Positions 16,247 through 26,919 are shown, numbered from the stretch's first letter. The stretch: 64,000 bases of DNA from Microbacterium sp. A20 (GCF_004794515.1 NZ_SSDF01000076.1:22396-86395); one strand, 5' to 3'. Made by a program: numbers and translations. The notes: generated from the letters alone by a model not told the origin.

Positions 16247-17560
16247 ATGGCAGCACTGGCAGATGCGACGGTCGAGCAGATGGAGACGCTCGGCGAGCTC
16301 ACCGACATGCTCGTCGGGTTGGAGCGCACCATCAGCAGTCTGCAGGCCGCGCGCGACGGCGTTCTCGCGGTCGGTTCCCGGCTGGCGCTGCAGGTGGCCG
16401 ACGAGGCGGCCCATCCCGATTTCGGCGACCTCGCGGCTCGCACGGTCGCGGCCGAGATGGCGGCGGCGCTGCGGGTCAGCGACCGCACGGTGCAGGCGCG
16501 GATGACCGACGCGGTGTGGAGAGTGGAGCGCTTCCCGCTGGTGTGGGCCGCCCAGGGAGCCGGCCGGGTCAGCGCCGCGCACGCGCGGGCGATCTGCGAT
16601 GCGGCAGAGCATCTCGAAGACGCGGGGGATCGAGCGGCCTACTCCGCCGAGATGGTCCCGTTCGCCGAGTCGGAATCCCCGAACCGGGTGTCACGGCACG
16701 GGCGGCGGGTCGCGGAGCGGTTCCAGTCGCGATCGGTCGACGAGCGGCACCGGGATGCGCGGGAGAAGCGTTCGGTGTGGGTGAAAGACGTCGGCGATGG
16801 GATGTCGCAACTCGGGCTGCTCGGCCCGTCCGCACTCGTTCACGGTGTCTTCGAGCGATTGACGCAGATGGCGCAGGAGGTGAAGAAGTCGGGGTCTCAG
16901 GGGTCGGAGTCGGCGCAGGAGGCAGAGTGCGCGCAGGAACAGTCGGAAGGTGATCAGCGCACCACCGCGCAGCTCCGCGCCGACCTCGCTCTCGACCTGC
17001 TGCTCACCGGTGCACCGGACGGGCATGACACCTCCGACGGGCTCCTCGCCGCGATCCGCGGATCGGTTTCGGTCACCGTTCCGGTCACGACCCTGATGGG
17101 ACAAGGTTCGATGCCGGCCGAACTCGATGGGCGCACGCCGATCGACGCCGGCACGGCGAAAGCTCTTGCGGGGGCCGCGTCCGGGTGGGATCGGATCCTC
17201 ACCCACCCGATCACGGGGGTGCTCCTCGCTGTCGATCGCTATCGGCCCGGTTCCGAATTGAAACGGTATCTCCGGGCTCGGGATCAACGCTGCCGATTCC
17301 CGACCTGCGGGCACGCGGCACGCGAGTGCGATATCGACCACCATCACGACGCCGCCCGCGGCGGCCCGACCACCTCGAGAAACCTGGGCCATCTGTGTCG
17401 CCGCCACCACGTGCTCAAACACCATTCCCCGTGGGTCGTCGAGGCGCTCGGCGACGGTACCTACGCGTGGACGAGCCCGACGGGCAGGGTCTACATCGAT
17501 CGACCGCAACCCCAGAACGCCGTCACGTTCGTCGAGGAACATTCCCCGGCGCCCTTCTGA
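16247..17560 (+). CDS. HNH endonuclease with DUF222 domain (13E12-type)
   Basis: About 437 residues. An N-terminal alpha-helical DUF222 region (about 1-280) precedes a C-terminal HNH motif: CRFPTC, DIDHHHD, SRNLGHLCRRHHVLKHH, with two zinc-type Cys, the DH pair, the Asn and the final His residues present. Actinobacteria often hold several such genes, known in Mycobacterium as the 13E12 repeat family. Their role is unclear. The ATG at 16247 is used, giving MAALADATVEQ. An ATG at 16214 adds 11 residues, and neither has a good Shine-Dalgarno. A variable Lys/Glu/Gln-rich linker lies near residues 205-240. Confidence 0.85.
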   Translation: MAALADATVEQMETLGELTDMLVGLERTISSLQAARDGVLAVGSRLALQVADEAAHPDFGDLAARTVAAEMAAALRVSDRTVQARMTDAVWRVERFPLVWAAQGAGRVSAAHARAICDAAEHLEDAGDRAAYSAEMVPFAESESPNRVSRHGRRVAERFQSRSVDERHRDAREKRSVWVKDVGDGMSQLGLLGPSALVHGVFERLTQMAQEVKKSGSQGSESAQEAECAQEQSEGDQRTTAQLRADLALDLLLTGAPDGHDTSDGLLAAIRGSVSVTVPVTTLMGQGSMPAELDGRTPIDAGTAKALAGAASGWDRILTHPITGVLLAVDRYRPGSELKRYLRARDQRCRFPTCGHAARECDIDHHHDAARGGPTTSRNLGHLCRRHHVLKHHSPWVVEALGDGTYAWTSPTGRVYIDRPQPQNAVTFVEEHSPAPF

Positions 17561-17623
17561 TCCACAGCTCGGAGCGCAGGTTCCGATCAGGCGCAGAAGG
17601 CTCCCGAGCCCGCGTTCCGCAAA

Positions 17624-17644
17624 CTTGAGTCGACTCGTATCAAG
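17624..17644. promoter_or_regulatory. HAIR operator (HspR site) upstream of dnaK
   Basis: CTTGAGT-N7-TATCAAG matches the HspR-associated inverted repeat CTTGAGT-N7-ACTCAAG at 12 of 14 specified positions. It ends 5 bp before the dnaK -35 box. HspR is encoded as the last gene of the same operon. A closer match lies before clpB at 61622. Confidence 0.8.
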
Positions 17645-17649
17645 TTGAT

Positions 17650-19654
<2,005 letters not shown>

Positions 19655-19656
19655 TC

Positions 19657-20313
19657 ATGACGGACAAGAACTTCGACGAGAACCAGAATCCTGAGTCCGC
19701 CGAAGGTCGCAGCGAGGGGTCGGATGCTCAGGCATCCGGCCCCGCGCCGCACCACCCGGACTCCCGTGAAGCGGCCGCCGCCGAGGGGTCGGACGAGACC
19801 CCCGTCGACGGTGCGCCGAACGACCTCACGGTCGACGACATCCTCGGAGCGACCCAGACCGGCGAGGCCGCGGCGGAAGACGCTGTGCTCGCCGACCTCG
19901 AGTCGACCCTGCTGAACGACCTCAAGCGCCTCCAGGCCGAGTACGCCAACTACCGTCGCCGCACCGAGGAGCAGCGTCAGGTCGAGATCGAACGTGCGAA
20001 GGGCGAGGCCGCCAAGGGCCTGGTCCCCGTGCTCGACGACCTCGACCGCGCCGCTCAGCACGGCGATCTCGTCGACGGCACCCCGTTCGCCGTGATCGCC
20101 GACAAGGTGCGCACGGTCGTGGAGCGTCTCGGAGTGGTCGCGTACGGCGAGAAGGGCGAGGAATTCGACCCGCAGCGCCACGAGGCCATCTTCCAGCAGC
20201 CGACCCCCGGTGCCGAGAAGACCACGATCCTCGAGGTCGTCGAGGTGGGCTACCGCCTCGGAGACGTCGAGCTGCGCCCCGCGAAGGTCGTCGTCGCTGT
20301 CCCTGCGGAGTAG
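19657..20313 (+). CDS. grpE: Nucleotide exchange factor GrpE
   Basis: 218 residues. A long acidic, low-complexity N-terminus (about 1-80) precedes the coiled coil (LLNDLKRLQAEYANYRRRTEEQ, about 87-108) and the C-terminal beta domain with GEEFDPQRHEAIFQQ and EVVEVGYRLGDVELRPAKVVV. It releases ADP from DnaK. The start lies 2 bp after the dnaK stop and dnaJ begins 7 bp after its end, so all three are one transcript. Confidence 0.97.
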   Translation: MTDKNFDENQNPESAEGRSEGSDAQASGPAPHHPDSREAAAAEGSDETPVDGAPNDLTVDDILGATQTGEAAAEDAVLADLESTLLNDLKRLQAEYANYRRRTEEQRQVEIERAKGEAAKGLVPVLDDLDRAAQHGDLVDGTPFAVIADKVRTVVERLGVVAYGEKGEEFDPQRHEAIFQQPTPGAEKTTILEVVEVGYRLGDVELRPAKVVVAVPAE

Positions 20314-20320
20314 GTGATCG

Positions 20321-21304
20321 ATGGCCAGCCAGGATTGGTTCGACAAGGACTTCTACAAGACCCTCGGGGTCTCCAAGGACGTCAGCGATGCGGATCTGAA
20401 GAAGACGTATCGTAAGCTCGCGCGGAAGTACCACCCGGACTCCAATCAGGGTGATGCCAAAGCGGAGGCCAAGTTCAAGGAGATCAGCGAGGCCTACTCC
20501 GTGCTCTCCGACGCCGAACAGCGCAAGGAATACGACGAGATCCGCGCCATGGGCTCCGGCGCTCGCTTCACCGCGAGCGGTCAGGGCGCCGGCGGCTTCG
20601 AAGACGTATTCAGCCGGTTCGGCCAGCAGGGCCGAGGGCAGACTGCCGACTTCGAAGACATCTTCGCGATGTTCAACCAGGGGCAGGGCGCGAGCTTCGG
20701 CAACGGCCGCTTCGGACAGACGAGCGGCGGATACCGCGGCTTCGGCGGTCCGCAGCGCGGCGCCGACGTCACGGCGCGCACCACGCTCGACTTCGTCACC
20801 GCCGTGCAGGGCGAGACCATCTCCCTGCAGGGCGAAGACGGCAAGCCGTTCAAGGTGAAGATCCCCGCGGGCGTCGCCGACGGGCAGAAGATCCGTCTGC
20901 GCGGCCGCGGTCGTCCCTCGCCCGACGGCGGAGAGAGCGGAGACATCGTGGTGCAGATCGCGGTGCGCCCGCATCCGGTCTTCACGCGCGACGGTCTGAA
21001 CCTGCGGGTCGTCGTCCCGGTGACCTTCACCGAGGCGACTCTCGGCGCGACGATCGAGGTCCCGACGCTCAGCGGCGACGTGGTCAAGCTCCGCGTCGCA
21101 CCCGGCACCCCCTCCGGGCGGGTGCTGCGCGTCAAGGGACGCGGAGTCACGACCTCCAAGGGCACCGGCGATCTGCTCGCCGAGCTCCAGGTCGCGGTGC
21201 CGACGCACCTCGACGACGCCGCACGCGAAGCACTGAAGAAGTTCCAAGAGCTCGAGCCCGAGGAGAACCCGCGGGCCGAGCTCATGGCGAAGGCACGGCG
21301 ATGA
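20321..21304 (+). CDS. dnaJ: DnaJ-type Hsp40 co-chaperone lacking the zinc finger
   Basis: 327 residues. The J domain has KLARKYHPDSNQG with the HPD triad near residue 38. A Gly/Phe-rich region (about 75-140) leads into the DnaJ C-terminal substrate-binding repeats. The protein contains no cysteine at all, so the four CxxCxGxG zinc repeats of canonical DnaJ are missing. In architecture it is closer to CbpA. It nevertheless occupies the usual dnaJ slot in the dnaK operon, so it is probably the main DnaK partner of this locus. Confidence 0.92.
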   Translation: MASQDWFDKDFYKTLGVSKDVSDADLKKTYRKLARKYHPDSNQGDAKAEAKFKEISEAYSVLSDAEQRKEYDEIRAMGSGARFTASGQGAGGFEDVFSRFGQQGRGQTADFEDIFAMFNQGQGASFGNGRFGQTSGGYRGFGGPQRGADVTARTTLDFVTAVQGETISLQGEDGKPFKVKIPAGVADGQKIRLRGRGRPSPDGGESGDIVVQIAVRPHPVFTRDGLNLRVVVPVTFTEATLGATIEVPTLSGDVVKLRVAPGTPSGRVLRVKGRGVTTSKGTGDLLAELQVAVPTHLDDAAREALKKFQELEPEENPRAELMAKARR

Positions 21305-21362
21305 CGAGCCGGACTCTCGCCGACGCAGGCGTTCGCGCCGGATCAGGCCGTTCTGTGAAGAA

Positions 21363-21426
21363 CTCGCCTGTTCCGGCGCTTCTGCCTGTTCCGGCGCGTC
21401 TGCCTGCGTGGGCGCTTCTGCCCGCC
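21363..21426. repeat. 18-bp tandem repeats between dnaJ and hspR
   Basis: Three units of 18 bp (21363-21380, 21381-21398, 21399-21416) and a partial fourth share the pattern TCTGCCTGTTCCGGCGCG. Upstream, 21338-21349 carries GGATCAGGC, also found in the 18-bp-spaced repeats at 50774. The tract interrupts the dnaJ-hspR spacing inside an otherwise tight operon. No ORF is supported in it. Confidence 0.65.
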
Positions 21427-21455
21427 ACCGACGGGGGAGGAGAGAGGTTCCTGTG

Positions 21456-21869
21456 ATGAACGCTGACACCCCGGTGTTCGCGATCGCGGCCGCCGCCGAG
21501 CTGTCCGGCCTCCACCCGCAGACGCTGCGGCAGTACGACCGCATCGGTCTGGTCGTGCCCGGACGCACGCAAGGCGGATCCCGCCGCTACTCGCCCCGCA
21601 ACATCGAGCAGCTGCGCGAGGTCGCCCAGCTCTCCTCCGAAGGCGTGAGCCTTCCTGCGATCGCGCGCCTGCTCGACCTCGAAGATGAGAACCGCGCGCT
21701 TCGCAGCCGCATCGCCGTGCTCGAGGGTGCACTGCGCGCCGAACGCGAGAATCGTCCCGGCGTGCGCGTGTTCGCCGCCGGTTCCTCGGGAGTGGTACCG
21801 ATGCCGACCGGTCGTCGCCTGCGCCGCTCGACCGAGGTCGTGCTCTGGGACCCGCGCGGGAGCGCCTAG
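21456..21869 (+). CDS. hspR: Heat-shock repressor HspR (MerR family)
   Basis: 137 residues. The MerR-type HTH is FAIAAAAELSGLHPQTLRQYDRIGLVVPGRTQGGSRRYS (about residues 8-47). A coiled coil (LLDLEDENRALRSRIAVLEGALRAE) and a basic C-terminal tail with RRLRRS follow. Streptomyces and mycobacterial HspR bind HAIR sites and need DnaK as co-repressor. HAIR sites are present here before dnaK and clpB. The ATG at 21456 is preceded by GGAGGAGAGAGG. A GTG directly before it is an alternative start. Confidence 0.93.
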   Translation: MNADTPVFAIAAAAELSGLHPQTLRQYDRIGLVVPGRTQGGSRRYSPRNIEQLREVAQLSSEGVSLPAIARLLDLEDENRALRSRIAVLEGALRAERENRPGVRVFAAGSSGVVPMPTGRRLRRSTEVVLWDPRGSA

Positions 21870-21894
21870 GCACCCCGCCCTGCGTGGTGTGTAT

Positions 21895-21913
21895 CCTGTC
21901 AACAGTTAACAGG
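21895..21913. promoter_or_regulatory. GntR autoregulatory operator
   Basis: CCTGTCAAC-A-GTTAACAGG is an inverted repeat matching at 8 of 9 arm positions. Its right half runs into the AGGAGG Shine-Dalgarno of the gntR gene. The same GTTAAC-centred sequence recurs as a perfect palindrome before tctC, so the GntR regulator probably binds both. Confidence 0.7.
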
Positions 21914-21921
21914 AGGTCACC

Positions 21922-22584
21922 ATGACGCAGTCCGTGAAGCGTGGAGAATCCCTCGGCGCGCAGGTGGCCCGAGTCCTGCGGCAGCGCATCGTGCGCGGTG
22001 AACTCGCCCCCGGCGCACGTATCACCGAAGAGGCGCTGGCGGAGGAGTTCTCGGTCAGCCGCGGACCCGTGCGCGACGCGCTAACGCAGCTCAGCTTCGA
22101 GAAGCTCGTCGAAGTTCAGCGCCCCCGCGGCGTCTACATCGTCGGGCTCACCCATGACGACGTCGATCAGCTCTACAGCCTGCGCGGTGCCCTCGAGCAG
22201 CTCGCGCTCTCCCGGGCGATGCGCGTCGAGGACGACTCCCGCTGGACCGCGATGGCGGCCGCCGTCGGCCGCATGGGAGAGGCGGCGGATGCAGGCGATC
22301 ACGCGGCCTTCGTCGTCGCCGACCTCGAGTTCCATTCGCAGATCTACGCCCTCGCCGACCACCCTCGCCTCGAGGGTGCGTGGAATCAGTACCTCCCGAC
22401 GTTCACCGCTCTGCTCGAGGTCACCATCAACCACGACGAAGACCTGCACGAGTCATCCGGCGATCACGTGAAGCTCATGGACGTGATGCGCAGCGGGAAG
22501 CCCGCGCAGGCGGCGAAGGTGCTGTCGGAGCACCTGGACGGCGCCCGCGAACGCATGCTCGCCGAGCTCGCCGCCCGCGCCTGA
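21922..22584 (+). CDS. GntR family regulator (FCD/FadR-like) of the Tct operon
   Basis: 220 residues. The N-terminal winged helix has VARVLRQRIVRGELAPGARITEEALAEEFSVSRGPVRDAL (about 12-51). An all-helical FCD ligand domain (about 75-215) follows, with the metal-type residues E-x-H in DLEFHSQIYALADHPRL and later His residues. FCD regulators bind carboxylates or sugar acids. It directly precedes the Tct transporter genes, with operator palindromes at 21895 and 22619. It most likely represses the operon until its carboxylate ligand is present. Confidence 0.9.
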   Translation: MTQSVKRGESLGAQVARVLRQRIVRGELAPGARITEEALAEEFSVSRGPVRDALTQLSFEKLVEVQRPRGVYIVGLTHDDVDQLYSLRGALEQLALSRAMRVEDDSRWTAMAAAVGRMGEAADAGDHAAFVVADLEFHSQIYALADHPRLEGAWNQYLPTFTALLEVTINHDEDLHESSGDHVKLMDVMRSGKPAQAAKVLSEHLDGARERMLAELAARA

Positions 22585-22618
22585 GGGGGCGCATCCGCTC
22601 GCCGAAGAGGTCGCATGA

Positions 22619-22651
22619 GTGTTGACTGTTAACAGTCAACACTGCTAGCCT
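22619..22651 (+). promoter_or_regulatory. Perfect 24-bp GntR operator within the tctC promoter
   Basis: The segment 22619-22642 is a perfect 24-bp palindrome with the core TTGACTGTTAACAGTCAA. It contains a -35 box TTGACT (22622-22627). A TAGCCT -10 box lies at 22646-22651 with an 18-bp spacer. Binding there would block RNA polymerase. The site shares its core with the operator at 21895. Confidence 0.75.
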
Positions 22652-22693
22652 CAGGGAGTCGACAACAAGGTCGACCCACGTAGAGGAGCAAAG

Positions 22694-23662
22694 ATGCCCC
22701 GCAAGCGCATCACCCGGGCGGCCGCCGCGATCGCCGCCCTCGCAGCCACCGCTCTCATCGTCTCGGCCTGCACCAAGGTCGAAGAGGGCGAAGAGGCCGG
22801 ATCGGCCTTCCCCGAGAACGACCTCCGCCTCATCATCCAGGCCAACCCCGGCGGAGGCTCCGACCTCTCGTCGCGTGCGCTCGCCACGGAGCTCGAGAAG
22901 ATCCTCGACGTCAGCGTCATCCCGGAGAACATGCCGGGTGCCGCCGGCGCCCTCGCGATGGAGTATGTGGGCGCACAGGATCCCGACGGCTACGTCATCG
23001 GATTCGCCCCCGTCGAGATCGCGATGCTGAACACCACGCAGGGTGCCGACGTCCTGCCCGAGAACTTCGACCTGCTCGGCCAGATCATGCTGGCCCCCGG
23101 AGTCGTCACGGTCGGCGCGAACAGCGGCATCGAGACACTGGAAGACCTCGTCACCCAGGCGAAGGCCGGCGCCGTCACCGTCGCGAACTCCGGCGCCGGC
23201 TCCATCTGGGAGGCCGCGACCGTCGGACTCGGCAGCGCGACCGACGCCGACTTCACCCCGGTCCCGTACGACGGCGGAGCGACAGCCGTCGCGGCGGCCG
23301 CCTCCGGTGAGACCGTCGCCGCCGTCTCCGGACTCGGCGAGGCGCTGGCCCAGGGCGAATCCGTGCGCATCCTCGCCGTCATGAACGACGTGCGGCACCC
23401 CGACGCGGAAGACGTCGAGACGGTCGAAGAGGCCATCGGCGAGAACGTCGTCTTCGGCGGCTGGGGTGGCATCTACGCACCCAAGGGCCTGCCGGATGAC
23501 GTGAAGTCCACGCTCGAGGCCGCGGTCAAGGAGGCCGTCGAGTCCGACAGCTACCAGAAGTTCCAGGCCGACGCCGGGAACCTGGTCGTGTACCGCGACT
23601 CCGCCGAGTGGACGACGTTCGTGGACGAGCAGTTCGACCTGTTCAAGGACCTCCTGGGCTGA
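22694..23662 (+). CDS. Tripartite tricarboxylate transporter substrate-binding lipoprotein (TctC)
   Basis: 322 residues. A signal sequence ends in the lipobox VSAC (Cys26), consistent with a membrane-anchored binding protein in a Gram-positive cell. The mature part has the TctC/Bug features: LIIQANPGGGSDLSSRALATEL at the start of the domain and NMPGAAGALAMEYVGAQDPDGYVIGF. These proteins bind citrate, tricarballylate, aromatic acids or similar anions. tctB and tctA follow. A perfect 11-bp hairpin lies directly after its stop. Confidence 0.92.
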   Translation: MPRKRITRAAAAIAALAATALIVSACTKVEEGEEAGSAFPENDLRLIIQANPGGGSDLSSRALATELEKILDVSVIPENMPGAAGALAMEYVGAQDPDGYVIGFAPVEIAMLNTTQGADVLPENFDLLGQIMLAPGVVTVGANSGIETLEDLVTQAKAGAVTVANSGAGSIWEAATVGLGSATDADFTPVPYDGGATAVAAAASGETVAAVSGLGEALAQGESVRILAVMNDVRHPDAEDVETVEEAIGENVVFGGWGGIYAPKGLPDDVKSTLEAAVKEAVESDSYQKFQADAGNLVVYRDSAEWTTFVDEQFDLFKDLLG

Positions 23663-23667
23663 GAACA

Positions 23668-23697
23668 CTGCGGGGCCGGTGCAGATCGGCCCCGCAG
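23668..23697 (+). terminator. Intra-operon hairpin after tctC
   Basis: CTGCGGGGCCG (23668-23678) and CGGCCCCGCAG (23687-23697) pair perfectly with an 8-nt loop. No T-tract follows. Within an operon such a hairpin may partly terminate or stabilise the upstream binding-protein mRNA, giving more TctC than membrane subunits. That role is inference. Confidence 0.6.
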
Positions 23698-23724
23698 CTG
23701 TTCCTCGTCGACGAAAGAAGGAGC

Positions 23725-24279
23725 ATGATGTCCACCCCCGACGCCGTTGCGGAACCGGCGGGCCACGACGAGCCTGCCGGCGAATACCAGGGCGCGCCCG
23801 CCTCCCGGCGCCTCGAGATCGTGTTCGCCGTCGTCTCCCTCGCCTTCACCTCCGGCTACCTCTTCCTCTCGACGCAGATCCCGCTGCGCCGCGAAGCCGC
23901 CGCCGGGCAGATCGACGCCCGTTTCTGGCCCCTCGTCATCGGGGTCACCGGAGTGGTCATCGCCATCGCGCTGCTCGCCGTCGCGATCACCCGCCCGGCC
24001 CCCACCCGCGAAGACCTCGAGCGCATCCAGCCCGGCGGCTACCTGCGCGTCATCGCCACCCTCGCGATCACCGGCGCCTTCATCGCGCTCTGGTCGCTGG
24101 GCTCGGTCGTCCTGTTCGGCTACCGCGTCGAGGTGTTCCCCGTCGCCGCAGCCCTGCTGATGGCCGCCCTCATGCTCCTCTACGGCCACCGCCGCTGGTT
24201 GAGCCTGATCATCTACTCCGCCTCCGTCACGGCGTTCGTCTACGTCGTGTTCGGGATGCTCCTGAGGATCCCCCTGTGA
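23725..24279 (+). CDS. Tripartite tricarboxylate transporter small subunit (TctB)
   Basis: 184 residues with four hydrophobic segments, the TctB pattern. ATG codons at 23725 and 23728 are adjacent. The second has better spacing from AAGGAG (23718-23723), so the true start may be one codon later. The hydrophilic N-terminus is about 30 residues. It overlaps tctA by 4 bp (GTGA), suggesting coupled synthesis of the two membrane subunits. TctB helps the large subunit move the substrate with cations. Confidence 0.88.
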   Translation: MMSTPDAVAEPAGHDEPAGEYQGAPASRRLEIVFAVVSLAFTSGYLFLSTQIPLRREAAAGQIDARFWPLVIGVTGVVIAIALLAVAITRPAPTREDLERIQPGGYLRVIATLAITGAFIALWSLGSVVLFGYRVEVFPVAAALLMAALMLLYGHRRWLSLIIYSASVTAFVYVVFGMLLRIPL

Positions 24280-25931
24280 ACGCGCTCATGGAGGGGCTGA
24301 ACTCGCTCCTCGACATCTCGATCCTGCTCTACATGCTCGTCGGCCTCGTGCTCGGCTTCATGGTCGGAGCTTTCCCCGGCATCACCGCGACCATGGCCGT
24401 CGCGCTCGCCGCCGGATTCACGATGACCCTCGAACCCGTGCAGGGCCTCGCGGTGCTGCTCACCATCTACGTCGCCGCGAACTTCGGCGACCGGGTGCCG
24501 TCGATCCTCATCAACACCCCCGGGACTCCCGCCTCCATCGCCACCACCCTCGACGGTTATCCGATGGCCAAGCAGGGGAGGGCGGGTCTCGCCCTGACCA
24601 TCTCGGCGATCGTCTCGGCGGTCGGCATCCTCGCCTCGCTCGTGCTGTTCTCGGTCGCGGCGGTGCCCATCGCCAGCTTCGCCCGCGACTACTTCAAGTC
24701 GCCGGAGCTGTTCGCACTCGTCGTCTTCGGCATCGCGATCATGATCGGCATCTCGTCGAAGTCGATGCTCAAGGGCATCCTCGCCGGACTCTTCGGCCTC
24801 ATGCTCGGCAGCGTCGGCACCTACGCCGCGACCGCCGACCAGCGCTTCACCTTCGGGGTGCTCGAACTCGTCGAGGGCGTGAACTTCATCGCCGTCATCA
24901 TTGGTCTCTTCGGCATCGCCGAGCTGTTCGACCAGCTGCTCACACACCGCAAGTCCGCCGTGCGTCCGATCTCGAGCCTCGGCCGCTGGTGGCCGAACCG
25001 CGCCGAGCTGAAGCAGAGCGGCCGCGCGACCGCGGTCGGCGGCGCCGTCGGACTCGGCGTCGGCCTCATCCCCGCGGCGGGCGGCGACATCGCCGGCCTC
25101 ATCGGCTGGGAGAGGGCGCGCAAGGCCTCCAAGCACCCGGAGATGTTCGGCAAGGGGTCCATCGAGGGCGTCGCGGCCAGCGACACCGCCTCCAGCGCCA
25201 CGCTCGGCGGCTCGCTCACCACCACCATGGCCCTCGGCATCCCCGGCGACTCGGTGATGGCCGTGATGATCGGCTCCATGATCATCTGGGGCATCACCCC
25301 CGGGCCGACGCTGTTCACGAACCGTCCCGACCTCGTGGTCTCGATCGTGGGCATCATGCTCATCGCGACGATCCTCTCGCTGGGCCTGAGCCTGGTGCGC
25401 ATGAAGGGAATGGTGAAGCTCCTCGACGTGCCGCAGCCGTACCTGTGGAGCGGCATCCTGATCTTCTGCATCATCGGCACCTATGCCACCTCGAACAGCC
25501 TCTCGACCGTCGTCACCATGCTCGTGTTCGGTGTGATCGGCGTGCTGCTCAAGCGCATGCAGGTGCCCGCCGGTCCGATCGTGCTGGGCCTGCTCCTCGG
25601 ACCGCTCGCCGAGGAGAACCTCGCCCGCACACTCGCGATCCTCCCCACGCGGCCGTTCTTCGAGGTCGTGAGCCCGATCGCGATCGTGCTGCTCGCGCTG
25701 GCCGTGCTCTCGATCGTGATGCCGGCGATCCGTGCCGCCCGCAGGCCCCGCGCCGAGCGCGCGGCACTCGCGGACTCGATCCTGCACGACGACAGCATCC
25801 AGCAGATCGAGAAGGCGCACGACGAGCTCGCCGCTCAGCCCGACCTCCTCACCTCCACCGTCCGCAACGTCGACGTCCCCGCGCGCCGCGCCCGCAAGTC
25901 CCGCAAGAACTCCGAGGAGACCGAGAAGTGA
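24276..25931 (+). CDS. Tripartite tricarboxylate transporter large subunit (TctA)
   Basis: About 551 residues with some 11-12 membrane segments. The family signature GLVLGFMVGAFPGITATMAVALAAGFT occurs near residues 24-50 and a second, KGSIEGVAASDTASSATLGGSLTTTMALGIPGDSVMAV, near 290-330. Start GTG 24276 overlaps the tctB stop. The C-terminus has an unusual hydrophilic, basic tail of about 60 residues. Its stop overlaps the GTG of the aldolase gene, so the transporter and the enzyme are translated as one operon. Confidence 0.92.
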   Translation: MNALMEGLNSLLDISILLYMLVGLVLGFMVGAFPGITATMAVALAAGFTMTLEPVQGLAVLLTIYVAANFGDRVPSILINTPGTPASIATTLDGYPMAKQGRAGLALTISAIVSAVGILASLVLFSVAAVPIASFARDYFKSPELFALVVFGIAIMIGISSKSMLKGILAGLFGLMLGSVGTYAATADQRFTFGVLELVEGVNFIAVIIGLFGIAELFDQLLTHRKSAVRPISSLGRWWPNRAELKQSGRATAVGGAVGLGVGLIPAAGGDIAGLIGWERARKASKHPEMFGKGSIEGVAASDTASSATLGGSLTTTMALGIPGDSVMAVMIGSMIIWGITPGPTLFTNRPDLVVSIVGIMLIATILSLGLSLVRMKGMVKLLDVPQPYLWSGILIFCIIGTYATSNSLSTVVTMLVFGVIGVLLKRMQVPAGPIVLGLLLGPLAEENLARTLAILPTRPFFEVVSPIAIVLLALAVLSIVMPAIRAARRPRAERAALADSILHDDSIQQIEKAHDELAAQPDLLTSTVRNVDVPARRARKSRKNSEETEK

Positions 25932-26797
25932 CCCGCTACGACATCCTGACCGCCGTCCCGACCGCGTTCCGCCGCGACGGCAGCCTCGACCTGGAGGGGT
26001 CGCGCGCGATCTTCCGCTTCGTCGGCCAATCGGGTAACGAGGGCGCGTTCATCCTCGGCACGACAGGGGAGTTCCCGGCCGTCGACGTCGCCGAGTTCAC
26101 GGCCCTCGTCGCCGCCGCCGTCGAGGAGTTGCACGACCGGATGCGCGTCATCGTGCACGTCGGCCAGCCCAGCACCTTCGAGGCGGTGCGGCTCGTCGAT
26201 ATCGCCAAGGGCCTCGGCGCGACCGAGTTCGCCGCGCTCACGCCGTACTACCTGAAGTCGACCGAGGACGCGATCTTCGACTACTTCCAGGCGGTCTCGG
26301 ATGCCGTCGGCGACGGGCGCCTGTACGTCTACATCTACCCGGCCCGCAGCGGCAACACCGTCTCGCCCGAACTGCTGGTGCGGCTCGCGGAGCTGCCCAA
26401 CATCGTCGGAGCCAAGCTCAGCGAGCTGTCCCTCGACGAGATCGCGGCATACCGCGCCGTCGTCCCCGCGGACTTCGAGCTGTACACCGGCGCCGACCGC
26501 GACCTCATCGCCGCCGTCGACGCGGGGGCGCAGGGGGTCGTGTCCGGAGTCTCGTCGGTCACCCCGAAGCCGTTCCGCGCGCTGGCGGACGCCGGACGAT
26601 CGGGTGATGCCACGGCGATCGCGGCCGCCCAGTCCGCGGTCGACGACGTGGTCTCCCTGATCGGCGGGGACATGGCGCGCATGAAAGAGGCGTACCGCGT
26701 GCTCGACGTCGTCGACGCCTACTGCCGCATGGCCATCGCCGAGCCGAGCGATGCCGAGCGCACCGCCGTCGCCGAGGTGGTCGCCGCGCACCGCTGA
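25928..26797 (+). CDS. DapA/NAL-family aldolase or dehydratase
   Basis: 289 residues, the family length. The class I Schiff-base Lys is Lys163 (NIVGAKLSEL), with Tyr135 in YVYIYPAR as the proton shuttle and the substrate-carboxylate loop GTTGE at residues 44-48. Members include dihydrodipicolinate synthase, N-acetylneuraminate lyase and keto-deoxy sugar acid aldolases or dehydratases. A true lysine-pathway DapA is unlikely in a transporter operon. It probably processes the acid imported by the Tct system, or its 2-oxo derivative. GTG start overlaps the tctA stop by 4 bp. Confidence 0.85.
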   Translation: MTRYDILTAVPTAFRRDGSLDLEGSRAIFRFVGQSGNEGAFILGTTGEFPAVDVAEFTALVAAAVEELHDRMRVIVHVGQPSTFEAVRLVDIAKGLGATEFAALTPYYLKSTEDAIFDYFQAVSDAVGDGRLYVYIYPARSGNTVSPELLVRLAELPNIVGAKLSELSLDEIAAYRAVVPADFELYTGADRDLIAAVDAGAQGVVSGVSSVTPKPFRALADAGRSGDATAIAAAQSAVDDVVSLIGGDMARMKEAYRVLDVVDAYCRMAIAEPSDAERTAVAEVVAAHR

Positions 26798-26919
26798 CCG
26801 GGGCCGCGTAGGAGCGCGATCACAGGAGATGGAAAAGTGCGCTTCCTAGCGTGGAAGCAGGGAACGACCCTGCTCCGCGCCTGGCGCGCGGGTGTCCTGC
26901 CACGAAGGAAGAACTCCTC

